A stretch of DNA of 64,000 bases, taken from Streptococcus salivarius. GTDB taxonomy: Bacteria; Bacillota; Bacilli; Lactobacillales; Streptococcaceae. The notes below the pieces were generated by a model that was not told the DNA's origin, searched no databases, and saw only the letters and a list, made by a program, of their open reading frames with translations. The position numbers and the translations under genes were made by a program. The stretch lies in the NCBI RefSeq assembly GCF_000785515.1, contig NZ_CP009913.1:896001-960000 (forward strand). The letters run 5' to 3'. Of the stretch, positions 35,860 to 45,726 are shown one piece after another; the stretch's first letter is position 1, and each line of letters begins with the position of its first letter.

Positions 35860-36503
35860 TGTTAGGAAGAAAACGTGTTAATGAGGCTCTAGCTCTCATG
35901 GGGGAGATGTTTCCCAATGCTCATGGAGAGTTGGAGTGGGAAACTCCTTTCCAACTGTTAGTTGCTGTTATTTTATCAGCCCAGACAACTGATAAAGCTG
36001 TTAACAAAATTACACCAGACTTGTGGGCGCGTTATCCAGAAATTGAGGATTTAGCTTCTGCTAATCTCGATGACGTTGAGATGTGTTTGAGAACGATTGG
36101 TCTTTACAAAAATAAAGCAAAGAACATCATCAAGACTGCTAGAGCTGTTTTAATGAATTTTGATGGACAGGTTCCGAAAACGCATAAGGAATTGGAAAGT
36201 CTACCTGGTGTGGGACGAAAAACAGCTAACGTAGTATTGGCTGAAGTCTATGGCATTCCTTCTATTGCTGTAGATACGCATGTCTCACGTGTATCTAAAA
36301 GGCTAAATATCGTGCCAGAGGATGCTAGTGTAGAGGAAATCGAAGCGGAACTGATGAAGAAAATCCCAAAGAGGGATTGGATTATCAGTCATCACCGTAT
36401 GATTTTCTTTGGGCGTTATCATTGCTTAGCTAAGAATCCTAAATGCCAGACATGTCCTCTTCAAAGTTATTGTAAGTATTATAAAGAAACAACCAAGAAA
36501 TAA
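35859..36503 (+). CDS. nth: Endonuclease III
   Basis: This 214-residue DNA glycosylase and AP lyase removes oxidised pyrimidines. The helix-hairpin-helix and catalytic Lys are in LPGVGRKTANVV near 115-126, the catalytic Asp in VDTHVSR near 138, and the iron-sulfur cluster ligands in C-x6-C-x2-C-x5-C near 189-205. ATG 35859 overlaps the dnaD stop and is preferred to an in-frame GTG 15 bases upstream. Confidence 0.95.
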   Translation: MLGRKRVNEALALMGEMFPNAHGELEWETPFQLLVAVILSAQTTDKAVNKITPDLWARYPEIEDLASANLDDVEMCLRTIGLYKNKAKNIIKTARAVLMNFDGQVPKTHKELESLPGVGRKTANVVLAEVYGIPSIAVDTHVSRVSKRLNIVPEDASVEEIEAELMKKIPKRDWIISHHRMIFFGRYHCLAKNPKCQTCPLQSYCKYYKETTKK

Positions 36504-36533
36504 GCTGGAGAATGTGACTTTCTTCAGCTTTTT
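36502..36533 (+). terminator. Terminator of the dnaD-nth operon
   Basis: AAGCTGgAGAA pairs with TTCTtCAGCTT, then TTT. Confidence 0.8.
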
Positions 36534-36565
36534 ACAGCTGTAAGAATTTGTTACAAACTAGTAAC

Positions 36566-36594
36566 TTGACAAAAGTCTCAGGCTTTAAGAAAAT
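36566..36594 (+). promoter_or_regulatory. Possible promoter of the 36631 gene
   Basis: Perfect TTGACA, 17-base spacer, but a weak -10 (GAAAAT). Confidence 0.5.
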
Positions 36595-36630
36595 AGAAGA
36601 AACGATTTAGAAGCAGGAGCGATATAGTGA

Positions 36631-37392
36631 ATGGCTGAATTCAGTAATGAAGAGTATCTGAGAGCCTTAGCTGATAATGGTGATAGAGAAGCAGCCAAAG
36701 AATATGAGCAAGCTTTGGATAATCGTATTTTTCAGTTGCAGATTTCATTGGCTCAAACGAGTGATCCGCAGGGTCGTAGGGAAGTGCAAAAACTCTTGGA
36801 ACAAGAGGAAAAGAAAAAAAGGGACTACTTTCAAGAAAAAGAGGAAAAAGCTGTGAGCGAATTTAGACGTCGTAAAAATGAAACTACAAAGGGAAGAAAA
36901 GTTTCGAGTTTTGATAAACTCAAAGATCCTAATATCATTAGATGGGTAATTGGAGTTGTTGCAGTACTTGCAGTGGTTATTCCTGTGGTTACCTTGATGT
37001 GGTATAGTAATAACCAAAAAGAGAGTGTAACAAATCCATGGAAAAACGGTCAGTTGGCTAAAAGCAAGGAAGCAGCTGCAGCATCATCTGATAACCAATC
37101 CTCTCAAGTTGATACCTCATCTTTGTCTGACCAACAGTTAGAAGACTGGGTTGTTTCTACCTATGCTAAAGAACAAGGGTCAACTGGAGAAAATTATAAA
37201 AATTTAGGTTGGAATGTCTATTCATGGACCGATGATGACGATGAATTGGTATACGCTCAACTTTATGATGCCTATGGTAATGATGTTCTTCTTTTCCGTG
37301 TAGATAAGAAGGGACAACTCGAAGCCTATGGTGGTATTGACGGTTCAAGTGATTCTTGGGACGTCGTTTCAAAAAAATATACAACCGATTAA
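36631..37392 (+). CDS. Single-pass membrane protein of unknown function
   Basis: In this 253-residue protein, residues 1-100 are hydrophilic, highly charged and probably coiled coil (QKLLEQEEKKKRDYFQEKEE). A single membrane helix spans about 104-124. A Ser-rich linker leads to an extracellular domain at about 155-253 with acidic and aromatic sequence ending in a YGGIDGSSDSWDVVSKKY tail. The topology is probably N-in, C-out. No family is recognised. The gene stands alone between terminators. Confidence 0.75.
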   Translation: MAEFSNEEYLRALADNGDREAAKEYEQALDNRIFQLQISLAQTSDPQGRREVQKLLEQEEKKKRDYFQEKEEKAVSEFRRRKNETTKGRKVSSFDKLKDPNIIRWVIGVVAVLAVVIPVVTLMWYSNNQKESVTNPWKNGQLAKSKEAAAASSDNQSSQVDTSSLSDQQLEDWVVSTYAKEQGSTGENYKNLGWNVYSWTDDDDELVYAQLYDAYGNDVLLFRVDKKGQLEAYGGIDGSSDSWDVVSKKYTTD

Positions 37393-37427
37393 TGAAACTA
37401 TATAAAACACCTGACAATGGTGGTTGA

Positions 37428-37452
37428 GACTGTCTTTTGACAGTCTTTTTTG
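37428..37452 (+). terminator. Terminator of the 36631 gene
   Basis: GACTGTC-tttt-GACAGTC stem followed by six Ts. Confidence 0.9.
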
Positions 37453-37459
37453 GTATAAT
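37451..37459 (+). promoter_or_regulatory. Extended -10 promoter upstream of xseA
   Basis: TGgTATAAT directly after the preceding terminator. The xseA start is 119 bases further on. Confidence 0.68.
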
Positions 37460-37491
37460 TTTAAGTAATCGTGTATACAATTAAAAAGCCG

Positions 37492-37548
37492 ACTGAGAAG
37501 ATTTGGGGATGATAGTTCTGCAGAACTTTTTTAATGTCTTCAGTTTTT
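37492..37548 (+). promoter_or_regulatory. Attenuator-like or small-RNA element in the xseA leader
   Basis: A perfect 14-base palindrome, AGTTCTGCAGAACT, at 37514-37527 is followed by a T run. An outer pair ACTGA/TCAGT (37492-37496 with 37540-37544) is also followed by Ts. Both look like terminators between promoter and gene. Confidence 0.5.
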
Positions 37549-37578
37549 CAAGGATAGCTTAAATAAAGGAGAGTTGTC

Positions 37579-38907
37579 GTGTCAGACTATTTATCGGTCA
37601 CATCCTTAACCAAATATTTGAAAATGAAATTTGACCGTGATCCTTATCTAGAGAGGGTATATTTGACGGGGCAGGTTTCCAATTTTCGTCGACGTCCGAG
37701 TCACCAATATTTCTCGCTAAAGGATGAAGGTGCTGTTATTCAGGCGACGATTTGGGCTGGAGTTTTCAAAAAGCTTGGTTTTGAACTCGAAGAAGGGATG
37801 AAGATCAATGTCGTTGGTCGGGTCCAGATTTATGAGCCTAGTGGTTCTTATTCCATTATTATCGAGAAGGCTGAGCCTGATGGTATTGGGGCTTTGGCCA
37901 TCCAGTTTGAGCAGCTTCGTAAAAAATTGACTGCAGAAGGCTACTTTGATGATCGTCATAAGCAAGCTCTGCCTAATTTTGTCAAAAAAATTGGGGTTGT
38001 CACGAGTCCTAGTGGTGCGGTTATTCGAGATATTATTACGACCGTTAGTCGTCGTTTTCCTGGGGTAGAAATCTTACTTTTTCCTACCAAGGTTCAAGGT
38101 GAAGGAGCTGCACAGGAAATTGCTGAAAATATCCAAAAAGCCAATCAAAGGGATGACCTAGATTTACTTATCGTTGGTCGTGGTGGAGGTTCTATTGAAG
38201 ACCTCTGGGCTTTTAACGAGGAAATTGTAGTTCAGTCGATTTTTGAGAGTCGTCTCCCTGTGATTTCAAGCGTTGGCCACGAAACAGATACGACTTTGGC
38301 TGACTTTGTTGCAGATCGTAGAGCTGCTACGCCTACCGCAGCGGCAGAACTTGCTACTCCGGTATCAAAGGCTGATACCTTGGTTTGGATTCGTGAAAGA
38401 CAAAATAGAGCCTATCAAGCCTGTTTGAGACGTATACAATATAATCAGGAACGCTTGGCCAAATTGTCACAATCTGTTGTCTTTAGACAACCTGAACGCC
38501 TTTACGATGGTTATCTACAAAAGTTGGATCGACTAACAACAAGGCTTGAAACCTTTATGAGTCAAGATTTCGCACGCAAACAAAAAGAAGCGGAACTTTT
38601 GAGACAACGATTACAAGGCTTAAATCTTCTAACTAGTGTTCAGAACTACCAAGACCGTCGAGAGTCTTTGCAACGTTTATTGGTGACTACAACTAGGAAC
38701 ACCATTAATGGTAACCGTGTGAGGTTAGAAAAGGCACAGGATGCCTTATTGTCTCTAGATACTAGCCGTATTGTTGCAAGGGGCTATGCCATTGTCAAGA
38801 AAGATGATAAACCTTTAACAAGTACGAAGAATATTACCGAAGGTGATCAATTAACCGTCCAAATGAGAGATGGAGAACTAGAAGTAGAGGTGAAAAATGT
38901 CAACTAA
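37579..38907 (+). CDS. xseA: Exodeoxyribonuclease VII large subunit
   Basis: This 442-residue catalytic subunit degrades single-stranded DNA from both ends to oligonucleotides. An N-terminal OB-fold (to about 100) is followed by the Exonuc_VII_L domain with [14 protein letters not shown] near 135-148, [15 protein letters not shown] near 196-210 and [23 protein letters not shown] near 231. GTG start after AAGGAGAG. It overlaps xseB by 11 bases and heads a six-gene operon. Confidence 0.95.
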   Translation: MSDYLSVTSLTKYLKMKFDRDPYLERVYLTGQVSNFRRRPSHQYFSLKDEGAVIQATIWAGVFKKLGFELEEGMKINVVGRVQIYEPSGSYSIIIEKAEPDGIGALAIQFEQLRKKLTAEGYFDDRHKQALPNFVKKIGVVTSPSGAVIRDIITTVSRRFPGVEILLFPTKVQGEGAAQEIAENIQKANQRDDLDLLIVGRGGGSIEDLWAFNEEIVVQSIFESRLPVISSVGHETDTTLADFVADRRAATPTAAAELATPVSKADTLVWIRERQNRAYQACLRRIQYNQERLAKLSQSVVFRQPERLYDGYLQKLDRLTTRLETFMSQDFARKQKEAELLRQRLQGLNLLTSVQNYQDRRESLQRLLVTTTRNTINGNRVRLEKAQDALLSLDTSRIVARGYAIVKKDDKPLTSTKNITEGDQLTVQMRDGELEVEVKNVN

Positions 38908-39112
38908 AAAAACATTTGAGGAAAATTTACAGGACTTAGAAGCTATCGTCACTAAGCTCGAAACAGGTGATGTTGCTCTTGAGGATGCTATTGCTGAGTT
39001 CCAAAAAGGTATGGCCTTGTCTAAAGATTTGCAGAAGACCTTGGAAGATGCTGAAAAAACACTAGTTAAGGTCATGCAAGCAGATGGTACAGAAACGGAA
39101 ATGGATGCCTAA
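38897..39112 (+). CDS. xseB: Exodeoxyribonuclease VII small subunit
   Basis: The 71-residue helical hairpin partner of XseA carries the family core [16 protein letters not shown] and [12 protein letters not shown]. It overlaps xseA at the start and ispA at the end (TAATG), consistent with fixed stoichiometry by coupled translation. Confidence 0.95.
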   Translation: MSTKKTFEENLQDLEAIVTKLETGDVALEDAIAEFQKGMALSKDLQKTLEDAEKTLVKVMQADGTETEMDA

Positions 39113-39984
39113 TGAGCAAGTTAAATAAAATTGATGCGGCTATCCGTGATTATTACCAAAAAAAGAATCTTCCTGTATCAAGTGATTTAATCACTGCCAT
39201 CCTTTATTCAGTTGATAGTGGAGGCAAGCGTATTCGTCCACTGATTTTCTTAAATTTACTTGAAGGTTTTGGTTTAGAGCTTACTCCTAGTCATTTCGAT
39301 GTCGCAGCAAGTCTTGAAATGATTCATACTGGAAGTCTTATTCACGACGATTTGCCGGCCATGGATGATGATGATTACCGTCGAGGACGTTTAACCAACC
39401 ATAAGAAATTTGATGAAGCAACGGCAATCTTGGCTGGAGACTCTCTCTTTTTGGATCCATTTGACCTCCTGGCTCAAACAGACCTATCCGCAGAAATTCG
39501 AGTTCAATTGATTCAAGCATTGTCTCATTCTTCAGGCACCTTCGGTATGGTAGGTGGTCAGATGCTGGATATGAAGGGTGAAGGTCAGGAACTTGATTTA
39601 TCGCAACTGGCTAAGGTTCATGAGCATAAGACAGGTAAGCTTTTAACCTTTCCTTTTGTGGCGGCAGGTATTGTTGCTCAAAAAGATCAACAGGTCTTGG
39701 AAAATCTTCAAGAAGCTGGTCGCCTGATTGGTCTTGCCTTTCAAGTACGTGATGATATTTTGGATGTGACTGCTGATTTCGAAGAACTTGGGAAGACACC
39801 TGGAAAAGATGTAGTTGCTGGAAAATCAACTTATCCGGCTCTTCTTGGTCTGGAAAAATCACATGCTATCCTCGAGAAATCACTTAATAAAGCGGAGGCT
39901 ATTTTCCAAAATCTAGCTGAGACTCAAGGTTTTAAGAAAGACAGTATTATAGAAATCATAGAAAGGTTACGACTCCATGCCTAA
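39112..39984 (+). CDS. ispA: Farnesyl diphosphate synthase
   Basis: This 290-residue trans-prenyltransferase condenses IPP with DMAPP and GPP to give FPP for undecaprenyl carrier and other isoprenoids. The first Asp-rich motif HDDLPAMDDDDYRRGR is near 77-92 and the second RDDILD near 213-218; GGKRIRP near 38 is also typical. It overlaps tlyA by 8 bases. Confidence 0.93.
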   Translation: MSKLNKIDAAIRDYYQKKNLPVSSDLITAILYSVDSGGKRIRPLIFLNLLEGFGLELTPSHFDVAASLEMIHTGSLIHDDLPAMDDDDYRRGRLTNHKKFDEATAILAGDSLFLDPFDLLAQTDLSAEIRVQLIQALSHSSGTFGMVGGQMLDMKGEGQELDLSQLAKVHEHKTGKLLTFPFVAAGIVAQKDQQVLENLQEAGRLIGLAFQVRDDILDVTADFEELGKTPGKDVVAGKSTYPALLGLEKSHAILEKSLNKAEAIFQNLAETQGFKKDSIIEIIERLRLHA

Positions 39985-40804
39985 GGAAAGAGTAGACGTT
40001 TTGGCTTATAAACAAGGCCTTTTTGAAACACGAGAACAAGCTAAACGTGGCGTTATGGCTGGTTTAGTTGTTAATGTTATCAATGGTGAACGTTACGATA
40101 AACCCGGTGAAAAAATTGATGACGGTACAGAGTTGAAGCTTAAAGGAGAAAAACTCAAGTATGTGAGCCGTGGAGGACTCAAACTTGAAAAAGCTTTGGA
40201 AGTATTCAATCTGTCAGTTGAAGACATGACGACCATCGATATTGGAGCTTCAACAGGTGGATTTACCGATGTTATGCTTCAAAATGGGGCCAAACTGGTT
40301 TATGCTGTGGATGTCGGCACCAATCAGTTGGTTTGGAAATTACGTCAAGATGAGCGTGTTCGTTCCATGGAGCAATATAATTTCCGTTATGCTGAACCTA
40401 TTGATTTTACAGAAGGTCTACCGTCTTTTGCATCAATCGATGTCAGTTTCATCTCGCTAAATTTGATTCTGCCGGCCTTGGCTAAGATATTGGTTGATGG
40501 AGGGCAAGTTGTTGCTCTTGTGAAACCGCAATTTGAGGCGGGCCGTGAACAAATTGGGAAAAACGGGATTGTTCGTGAGAGCAGTGTCCATGAAAAAGTG
40601 TTAGAAACAGTAACAGCCTTTGCGCTTGACTATGGCTTTTCAGTTAAGGGACTGGACTTTTCACCTATCCAAGGTGGTCATGGTAACATTGAGTTTCTCG
40701 CACATTTGGAGAAGACAAATTCTCCTCAAAATGATGCTCAAACCTCTATTAAGGAAGTTGTAGCACAAGCACATAAGGAGTTTAAAAAGAATGAAGAAGA
40801 ATGA
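39977..40804 (+). CDS. tlyA: TlyA family rRNA methyltransferase / hemolysin-like protein
   Basis: In the 275-residue protein an S4 RNA-binding domain (about 5-65) is followed by an FtsJ-type SAM methyltransferase fold with DIGASTGGFTD near 88-98, YAVDVGTNQL, SIDVSFISL and VKPQFEAGRE. Relatives 2'-O-methylate rRNA, and the old hemolysin name is probably misleading. It overlaps ispA by 8 and argR by 14 bases. Confidence 0.92.
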   Translation: MPKERVDVLAYKQGLFETREQAKRGVMAGLVVNVINGERYDKPGEKIDDGTELKLKGEKLKYVSRGGLKLEKALEVFNLSVEDMTTIDIGASTGGFTDVMLQNGAKLVYAVDVGTNQLVWKLRQDERVRSMEQYNFRYAEPIDFTEGLPSFASIDVSFISLNLILPALAKILVDGGQVVALVKPQFEAGREQIGKNGIVRESSVHEKVLETVTAFALDYGFSVKGLDFSPIQGGHGNIEFLAHLEKTNSPQNDAQTSIKEVVAQAHKEFKKNEEE

Positions 40805-41237
40805 TCGTTTGGAGTTAATCCGAAAGATTGTCCAAGAAAATAAAATTACGACTCAGGGAGAATTGGTAAAATTACTCCAAAATGAGGGATTGAAGGCTAC
40901 TCAGGCGACAGTATCGCGTGATATCAATGAAATTGGTATTACCAAGGTACCAACGGAAGACGGTTCTTACATTTATGGGCTCTCAACTGCTCCTAGACGA
41001 GTGGGTGGAACCTCTGTTGTGACTCGTCGATTGTTGCGTGTTGATCGTCAACATGCCTTAATGAATATCGTTGTTCAACCTGGGACAAGCCGCCTCATCA
41101 AGAAGATTCTTTTGGATGAGTACAAACATTTGATTTTTAGTGTCATTGCTGACGATGATACCCTCTTTTTAGTGGCTCAGTCAGAGTTAGCAGCTATCGA
41201 ACTACAGGGGCAAATCATTAAGTGGGTTGAAGAATAG
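40791..41237 (+). CDS. argR: Arginine repressor family regulator (ArgR/AhrC)
   Basis: In the 148-residue regulator, an N-terminal winged helix (1-70) carries TQATVSRDINEIG near 37-49, and a C-terminal oligomerisation/arginine-binding domain has the core VQPGTSRLIKKIL and SVIADDDTLFLVA near 117-130. Streptococci usually have more than one paralogue; this is the copy linked to tlyA and recN, so its exact targets are uncertain. Confidence 0.92.
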   Translation: MKKNDRLELIRKIVQENKITTQGELVKLLQNEGLKATQATVSRDINEIGITKVPTEDGSYIYGLSTAPRRVGGTSVVTRRLLRVDRQHALMNIVVQPGTSRLIKKILLDEYKHLIFSVIADDDTLFLVAQSELAAIELQGQIIKWVEE

Positions 41238-41245
41238 GAGGGCCT

Positions 41246-42916
41246 ATGCTTCTCGAAATTACGATAAAGAATTTCGCAATTATTGAAGAGATTTCTCTAA
41301 ACTTTGAGAATGGTATGACCGTCCTTACTGGTGAAACAGGTGCTGGTAAGTCCATTATTATAGATGCCATGAATCTTATGTTGGGCGCACGTGCTTCTAG
41401 CGAAGTCGTCCGTCATTCAGCATCTAAGGCTGAAATTCAGGGCTTCTTTTCAATCGAACAAAATCCTGCCTTGGTTAGTATCTTGGAAGATAATGGGATT
41501 CCTGTCGAGGATGAATTGATTATCCGTCGTGAAATCTTCCAAAATGGTAGAAGTGTTAGTCGTATCAATGGACAGATGGTCAATTTAACGACGCTTAAAG
41601 CTGTTGGGCACTTCTTGGTAGATATCCATGGACAGCATGATCAGGAAGAGCTTATGAAACCTGCTCTGCATATTACCATGCTTGATGCCTTTGGTGACAA
41701 GGAATTTTTCCAAACTAAGAAAGAATACCAAGAGTATTTTGACCGCTATCGTGAGTTAAGAAAAGCCGTTCTTGAAAAGCAAAAAAATGAGCAGGAGCAT
41801 AAGGCTCGAATTGAAATGCTAGCTTTTCAGATTGCAGAAATTGAAGCAGTCTCTCTAAAATCAGGAGAAGATTTGGCATTGATGAAGGAGCGAGACAAGC
41901 TTCTTAACCATAAGCAGATTGCGGATACCTTAACCAATGCCTATGTCATGCTGGATAATGAAGATTTTTCAAGTCTTTCAAATGTCCGTTCTGCTATGAA
42001 TGATCTTCAATCTCTTGAAGAGTATGACTCTGATTACAAAGAACTTTCTGGAAATCTATCAGAAGCCTATTATGTTTTAGAAGATGTCACTAAGCAACTA
42101 GGTGACCTTTTGGATAATTTGGACTTTGATGCTGGGCGTTTGCAAGAGATTGAACACCGCTTAGATACGATTAATGCAATTACTCGTAAATATGGTGGAA
42201 CTGTTGATGACGTCTTGGATTATCTGGAAAATTCAAGTAAAGAGTACAATCTTCTGACTGGCAATTCCAGTTCGTCAGATGCCATGGAACAAGAGCTTAA
42301 GCAACTTGAAAAAGATCTGCTAGCGTCTGCAGAGACACTACAAACGGCACGCCATCAAATAGCTAAGGCTCTTGAAGCTGAAATTAAGAACGAGTTATGC
42401 GACCTTTACATGGATAAGGCTGATTTTAAAGTTACCTTTACTAAAGGGAAATTTAACCGTGATGGCAATGAGCAGGTTGAGTTTTACATTTCAACCAATC
42501 CAGGTGAAGGCTTTAAACCGCTTGTTAAGGTTGCTTCAGGAGGAGAATTATCTCGACTCATGTTAGCGATTAAGTCAGCCTTTGCCCGCAAAGAAGACAA
42601 AACAAGTATTGTCTTTGATGAGGTTGATACTGGCGTTTCAGGTCGTGTTGCCCAAGCCATCGCTCAGAAAATTCATAAGATTGGGAGTCATGGTCAGGTT
42701 TTGGCCATCAGTCACCTTCCACAAGTTATTGCCATTGCTGATTATCAGTTCTTTATTTCTAAGGAAAGTGATAATGAGACAACTGTCTCTCGTGTTCGTC
42801 TCTTGACACCTGAGGAAAGGGTGCAAGAAATCGCTAAGATGTTAGCAGGTGATAATGTGACGGAGGCTGCCTTGAGCCAGGCAAGAGCCTTGTTAAAGGT
42901 GGATGACTCTCTTTAG
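41246..42916 (+). CDS. recN: DNA repair protein RecN
   Basis: This 556-residue SMC-like ATPase acts in double-strand break repair. Walker A GETGAGKS spans residues 29-36; a coiled-coil middle region lies at about 160-370; the ABC signature-like VASGGELSRLML is near 431, Walker B IVFDEVDTGVSG near 455 and the H-loop ISHLPQV near 486. Last gene of the xseA operon, 8 bases after argR. Confidence 0.96.
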   Translation: MLLEITIKNFAIIEEISLNFENGMTVLTGETGAGKSIIIDAMNLMLGARASSEVVRHSASKAEIQGFFSIEQNPALVSILEDNGIPVEDELIIRREIFQNGRSVSRINGQMVNLTTLKAVGHFLVDIHGQHDQEELMKPALHITMLDAFGDKEFFQTKKEYQEYFDRYRELRKAVLEKQKNEQEHKARIEMLAFQIAEIEAVSLKSGEDLALMKERDKLLNHKQIADTLTNAYVMLDNEDFSSLSNVRSAMNDLQSLEEYDSDYKELSGNLSEAYYVLEDVTKQLGDLLDNLDFDAGRLQEIEHRLDTINAITRKYGGTVDDVLDYLENSSKEYNLLTGNSSSSDAMEQELKQLEKDLLASAETLQTARHQIAKALEAEIKNELCDLYMDKADFKVTFTKGKFNRDGNEQVEFYISTNPGEGFKPLVKVASGGELSRLMLAIKSAFARKEDKTSIVFDEVDTGVSGRVAQAIAQKIHKIGSHGQVLAISHLPQVIAIADYQFFISKESDNETTVSRVRLLTPEERVQEIAKMLAGDNVTEAALSQARALLKVDDSL

Positions 42917-42945
42917 AAAAAGACTTGGGAAAAGCTTTCCAGTCA

Positions 42946-42954
42946 TGCTATAAT
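42946..42954 (+). promoter_or_regulatory. Extended -10 promoter of degV
   Basis: TGcTATAAT, 31 bases before the degV start. Confidence 0.7.
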
Positions 42955-42985
42955 AGAATAAAAATTTGTGTTAAGCGAGAAAAAT

Positions 42986-43822
42986 ATGAGTAAAATCAGA
43001 ATTGTAACCGATTCGTCAATTACGATTGAACCAGAATTGGTTGAAAAATATAATATCACTGTTGTTCCATTGTCGGTTATGGTGGACGGTGTCATCTATT
43101 CAGATAGTGATCTTCGAGAAGAAGGTCGTTTCTTGGATATGATGAAGCATAGTAAAGAGTTACCAAAGACAAGCCAACCACCAGTAGGTTTGTTTGCTGA
43201 GACATATGAAAAGCTTGTCAAAGAAGGTGCAGAACAGATTGTGGCTATCCACATCATGCACACCCTCTCTGGGACATGTGAAGCCTCACGTCAAGGCGCT
43301 AGCCTTTCAGGAGCAGATGTAACCGTCATCGATTCAGGCTTTACAGATCAGTGTCTAAAGTTTCAGGTTGTTGAAGCAGCTAAACTAGCCGAAGCAGGAG
43401 CTAGTCTTGATGAGATTGTAGCACGTGTGGAAGAAGTGAAAAGTAAATCTGAACTTCATATCGGTGTGTCTACCCTTGAGAACCTTGTCAAGGGTGGCCG
43501 TATTGGACGTGTAACAGGTCTACTATCTTCATTGCTCAATATCCGTGTCATTATGGAGTTGAAAGACTATCAGTTAAATACCATTGCTAAGGGTCGTGGT
43601 GCTAAGACATTCACAAAATGGTTAGATTCTTATATTAATGGTATCAAGGACCGCAAAGTGGCAGAGATTGGTATTTCTTATGCAGGGACACCTGATTTTG
43701 CACATGAAATGGCTGAAAAACTTGGGGTTTTGGGCGCTCCAATTTCAATCCTTGAGACTGGTTCCATCATTCAAACGCACACTGGTGAAGGCGCCTTTGC
43801 CGTAATGGTTCGTTATGAATAA
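42986..43822 (+). CDS. DegV family fatty-acid-binding protein
   Basis: The 278-residue DegV protein binds a fatty acid and, as FakB, presents it to the FakA kinase. Family motifs are VTDSSITI near residue 7, KTSQPPVG near 56, [13 protein letters not shown] near 85, and [14 protein letters not shown] near 160-173. ATG 42986 is chosen over upstream in-frame start codons as it gives the usual [11 protein letters not shown] start. It overlaps the next gene by 8 bases. Confidence 0.92.
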   Translation: MSKIRIVTDSSITIEPELVEKYNITVVPLSVMVDGVIYSDSDLREEGRFLDMMKHSKELPKTSQPPVGLFAETYEKLVKEGAEQIVAIHIMHTLSGTCEASRQGASLSGADVTVIDSGFTDQCLKFQVVEAAKLAEAGASLDEIVARVEEVKSKSELHIGVSTLENLVKGGRIGRVTGLLSSLLNIRVIMELKDYQLNTIAKGRGAKTFTKWLDSYINGIKDRKVAEIGISYAGTPDFAHEMAEKLGVLGAPISILETGSIIQTHTGEGAFAVMVRYE

Positions 43823-44690
43823 GTGGAAAGAATCAGAATTAGTTAGAAGCCTCCTAGGCTTCTTCTTGCTTTTTCTTTTATTTGTCGGTCTCTTCATTTT
43901 TGTAGTTCCTAGTACGCATCAGTCATCAAAAATTGCAGAAAAAATCAAATCTATTAAAAATGAAAAGGTCACCTATGTTGCTATCGGTGATTCCCTTACG
44001 CAAGGTGTAGGTGATAGTAGTAATCAAGGGGGCTTCGTTCCTGTTTTGTCTCAGGCCTTAGAGTCAGATTTTGACTGGCAAGTGACCTCTCGCAACTATG
44101 GTATCGCAGGGAATACGAGCAATCAAATTCTCAAGAGAATGCAAGAAAAAAAGGATATTCAAAGAGATCTCAAGAAGGCTAAAGTGATGACTCTGACAGT
44201 TGGTGGTAATGATGTGATCCATGTCATTAAGGACAATATCACTAATCTTAATGTAGACACCTTCACTAAGCCAGCTCAGGCCTATCAAAAGAGATTGGGA
44301 CAGATTATTGAGCTAGCTCGTAAGGATAATAAAACATTGCCAATTTATATTGTTGGTATTTACAATCCTTTTTATCTTAATTTTCCAGAGATGACAGAAA
44401 TGCAAACTATTGTAGATAATTGGAACCAATCTACTGAAGAAGTGTGCAAGAAGTACGATAATGTCTATTTTGTTCCTGTAAATGATTTGCTTTATAAGGG
44501 AATTGACGGTAAGGGCGGTGTTACAAGCTCTGATGATTCGTCTCAGTCTAGTAAATCTTCTCAAGATAGCCTGAATGATGCTCTTTTTGAGGATGATCAT
44601 TTTCATCCAAATAATACAGGTTATCAAATTATGTCAGATGCCATTTTGAAACGTATTAACCAAACAAAGAAGGAGTGGTCAGGTGAGTAA
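43815..44690 (+). CDS. Membrane-anchored SGNH/GDSL hydrolase
   Basis: The 291-residue protein has an N-terminal membrane anchor (about 11-32), then an extracellular esterase-like domain. Block I is GDSLTQG with nucleophile Ser60, block III is GGND near 135, and block V is DDHFHPNN near 266 with the Asp and His of the triad. The substrate is unknown; YtpR/LipL-like lipases or acyl esterases of this family are usual in this operon of Firmicutes. A Ser-rich loop ([11 protein letters not shown]) precedes block V. Confidence 0.88.
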   Translation: MNKWKESELVRSLLGFFLLFLLFVGLFIFVVPSTHQSSKIAEKIKSIKNEKVTYVAIGDSLTQGVGDSSNQGGFVPVLSQALESDFDWQVTSRNYGIAGNTSNQILKRMQEKKDIQRDLKKAKVMTLTVGGNDVIHVIKDNITNLNVDTFTKPAQAYQKRLGQIIELARKDNKTLPIYIVGIYNPFYLNFPEMTEMQTIVDNWNQSTEEVCKKYDNVYFVPVNDLLYKGIDGKGGVTSSDDSSQSSKSSQDSLNDALFEDDHFHPNNTGYQIMSDAILKRINQTKKEWSGE

Positions 44691-45255
44691 GATATGGAAG
44701 TGGTTATTTTTAGGACTCTTGGCCTTAAATCTAGCCTTAGTTAGTGTTGTGGCCTATAGAATCATGACTCCGGTGGAGACGACGAGTTCTGTGTCCCTAC
44801 CTAAGGGAGCAACTAAAATTGGTAAGTATAGTATGACAAGGGAGGAGCTTGACGCTGCTCTTACAGGCTTTGCCCAAGATTATTCGACCGATAAGATGCG
44901 TTTCAAGGTCAAGGTTACCAATTCTAAAATTGTTTTTGAAAGTAGCTATAAGGTTTTAGGTCACCCTGTCCCTCTTTATGTCTACTTTACGCCGGTTGTT
45001 AGTGAATCAGGAGCAATTGTACTTCATGTTTCTGAGCTTTCAGCTGGAACCTTGAAACTGCCTGTTTCGGATGTCCTTAAGATGATTAAACGTTCAACTA
45101 ACCTTCCTGATTACATCGCCATCGATAGTAAGAAGGGAAAGGTTACCCTAAATATTCAGTCTATGAAGAATGAGAAGGGGATAACAGCACGTGCTCAAAG
45201 CCTTGATTTGGTTAATGACCGTATCGAATTTGACATCTATAAGACAATAAATTAA
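44683..45255 (+). CDS. ypmS: YpmS family membrane protein (DUF2140)
   Basis: In the 190-residue protein one N-terminal membrane helix (about 5-26) is followed by an extracellular domain with the family features KIGKYSMTREELDAAL and KGKVTLNIQSM. The function is unknown. In Firmicutes ypmS commonly follows an SGNH hydrolase gene, as here with an 8-base overlap. GTG start with AGGAG upstream. Confidence 0.88.
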   Translation: MSKIWKWLFLGLLALNLALVSVVAYRIMTPVETTSSVSLPKGATKIGKYSMTREELDAALTGFAQDYSTDKMRFKVKVTNSKIVFESSYKVLGHPVPLYVYFTPVVSESGAIVLHVSELSAGTLKLPVSDVLKMIKRSTNLPDYIAIDSKKGKVTLNIQSMKNEKGITARAQSLDLVNDRIEFDIYKTIN

Positions 45256-45302
45256 AAAGCCTTTACTTTTTGCAAAAAAGCGATTAAATTAGCGTTTATT
45301 AC

Positions 45303-45331
45303 TTGACCTCATAGGCCTTTTAGGATAAGAT
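45303..45331 (+). promoter_or_regulatory. Promoter of hup
   Basis: TTGACC, 17-base spacer, TAAGAT. The start lies about 55 bases ahead of the gene. Confidence 0.6.
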
Positions 45332-45391
45332 AATACTTGTTCAAGCGCTAAAAAAACTATTCGCTTAGAAATAAATTGGAGGATTGTTACA

Positions 45392-45667
45392 ATGGCTAAC
45401 AAACAAGATTTGATCGCTAAAGTTGCAGAAGCAACTGAGCTTACTAAAAAAGATTCAGCAGCAGCTGTAGATGCAGTTTTCGCTTCTATCGAAGAATTCC
45501 TTGCTGCAGGTGAAAAAGTACAATTGATCGGTTTCGGTAACTTTGAAGTACGCGAACGCGCTGCTCGTCAAGGTCGTAACCCACAAACTGGTGAAGCTAT
45601 CTCAATCGCAGCTTCTAAAGTTCCTGCATTTAAAGCTGGTAAAGCTCTTAAAGACGCAGTTAAATAA
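45392..45667 (+). CDS. hup: DNA-binding protein HU
   Basis: This 91-residue histone-like dimer bends and compacts DNA. The sequence is a standard [20 protein letters not shown] at the start, and the DNA-arm region [21 protein letters not shown] at 47-67. It has a strong TTGGAGG ribosome site and the strongly biased codon use of a highly expressed gene. Confidence 0.97.
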   Translation: MANKQDLIAKVAEATELTKKDSAAAVDAVFASIEEFLAAGEKVQLIGFGNFEVRERAARQGRNPQTGEAISIAASKVPAFKAGKALKDAVK

Positions 45668-45671
45668 TGTA

Positions 45672-45697
45672 AAAACCCCTAAGATTTTAGGGGTTTT
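45672..45697 (+). terminator. Terminator of hup
   Basis: AAAACCCCTAA pairs perfectly with TTAGGGGTTTT around a 4-base loop. Confidence 0.9.
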
Positions 45698-45726
45698 GAT
45701 TTATACGAAATAAGTTAAGGAAATCT

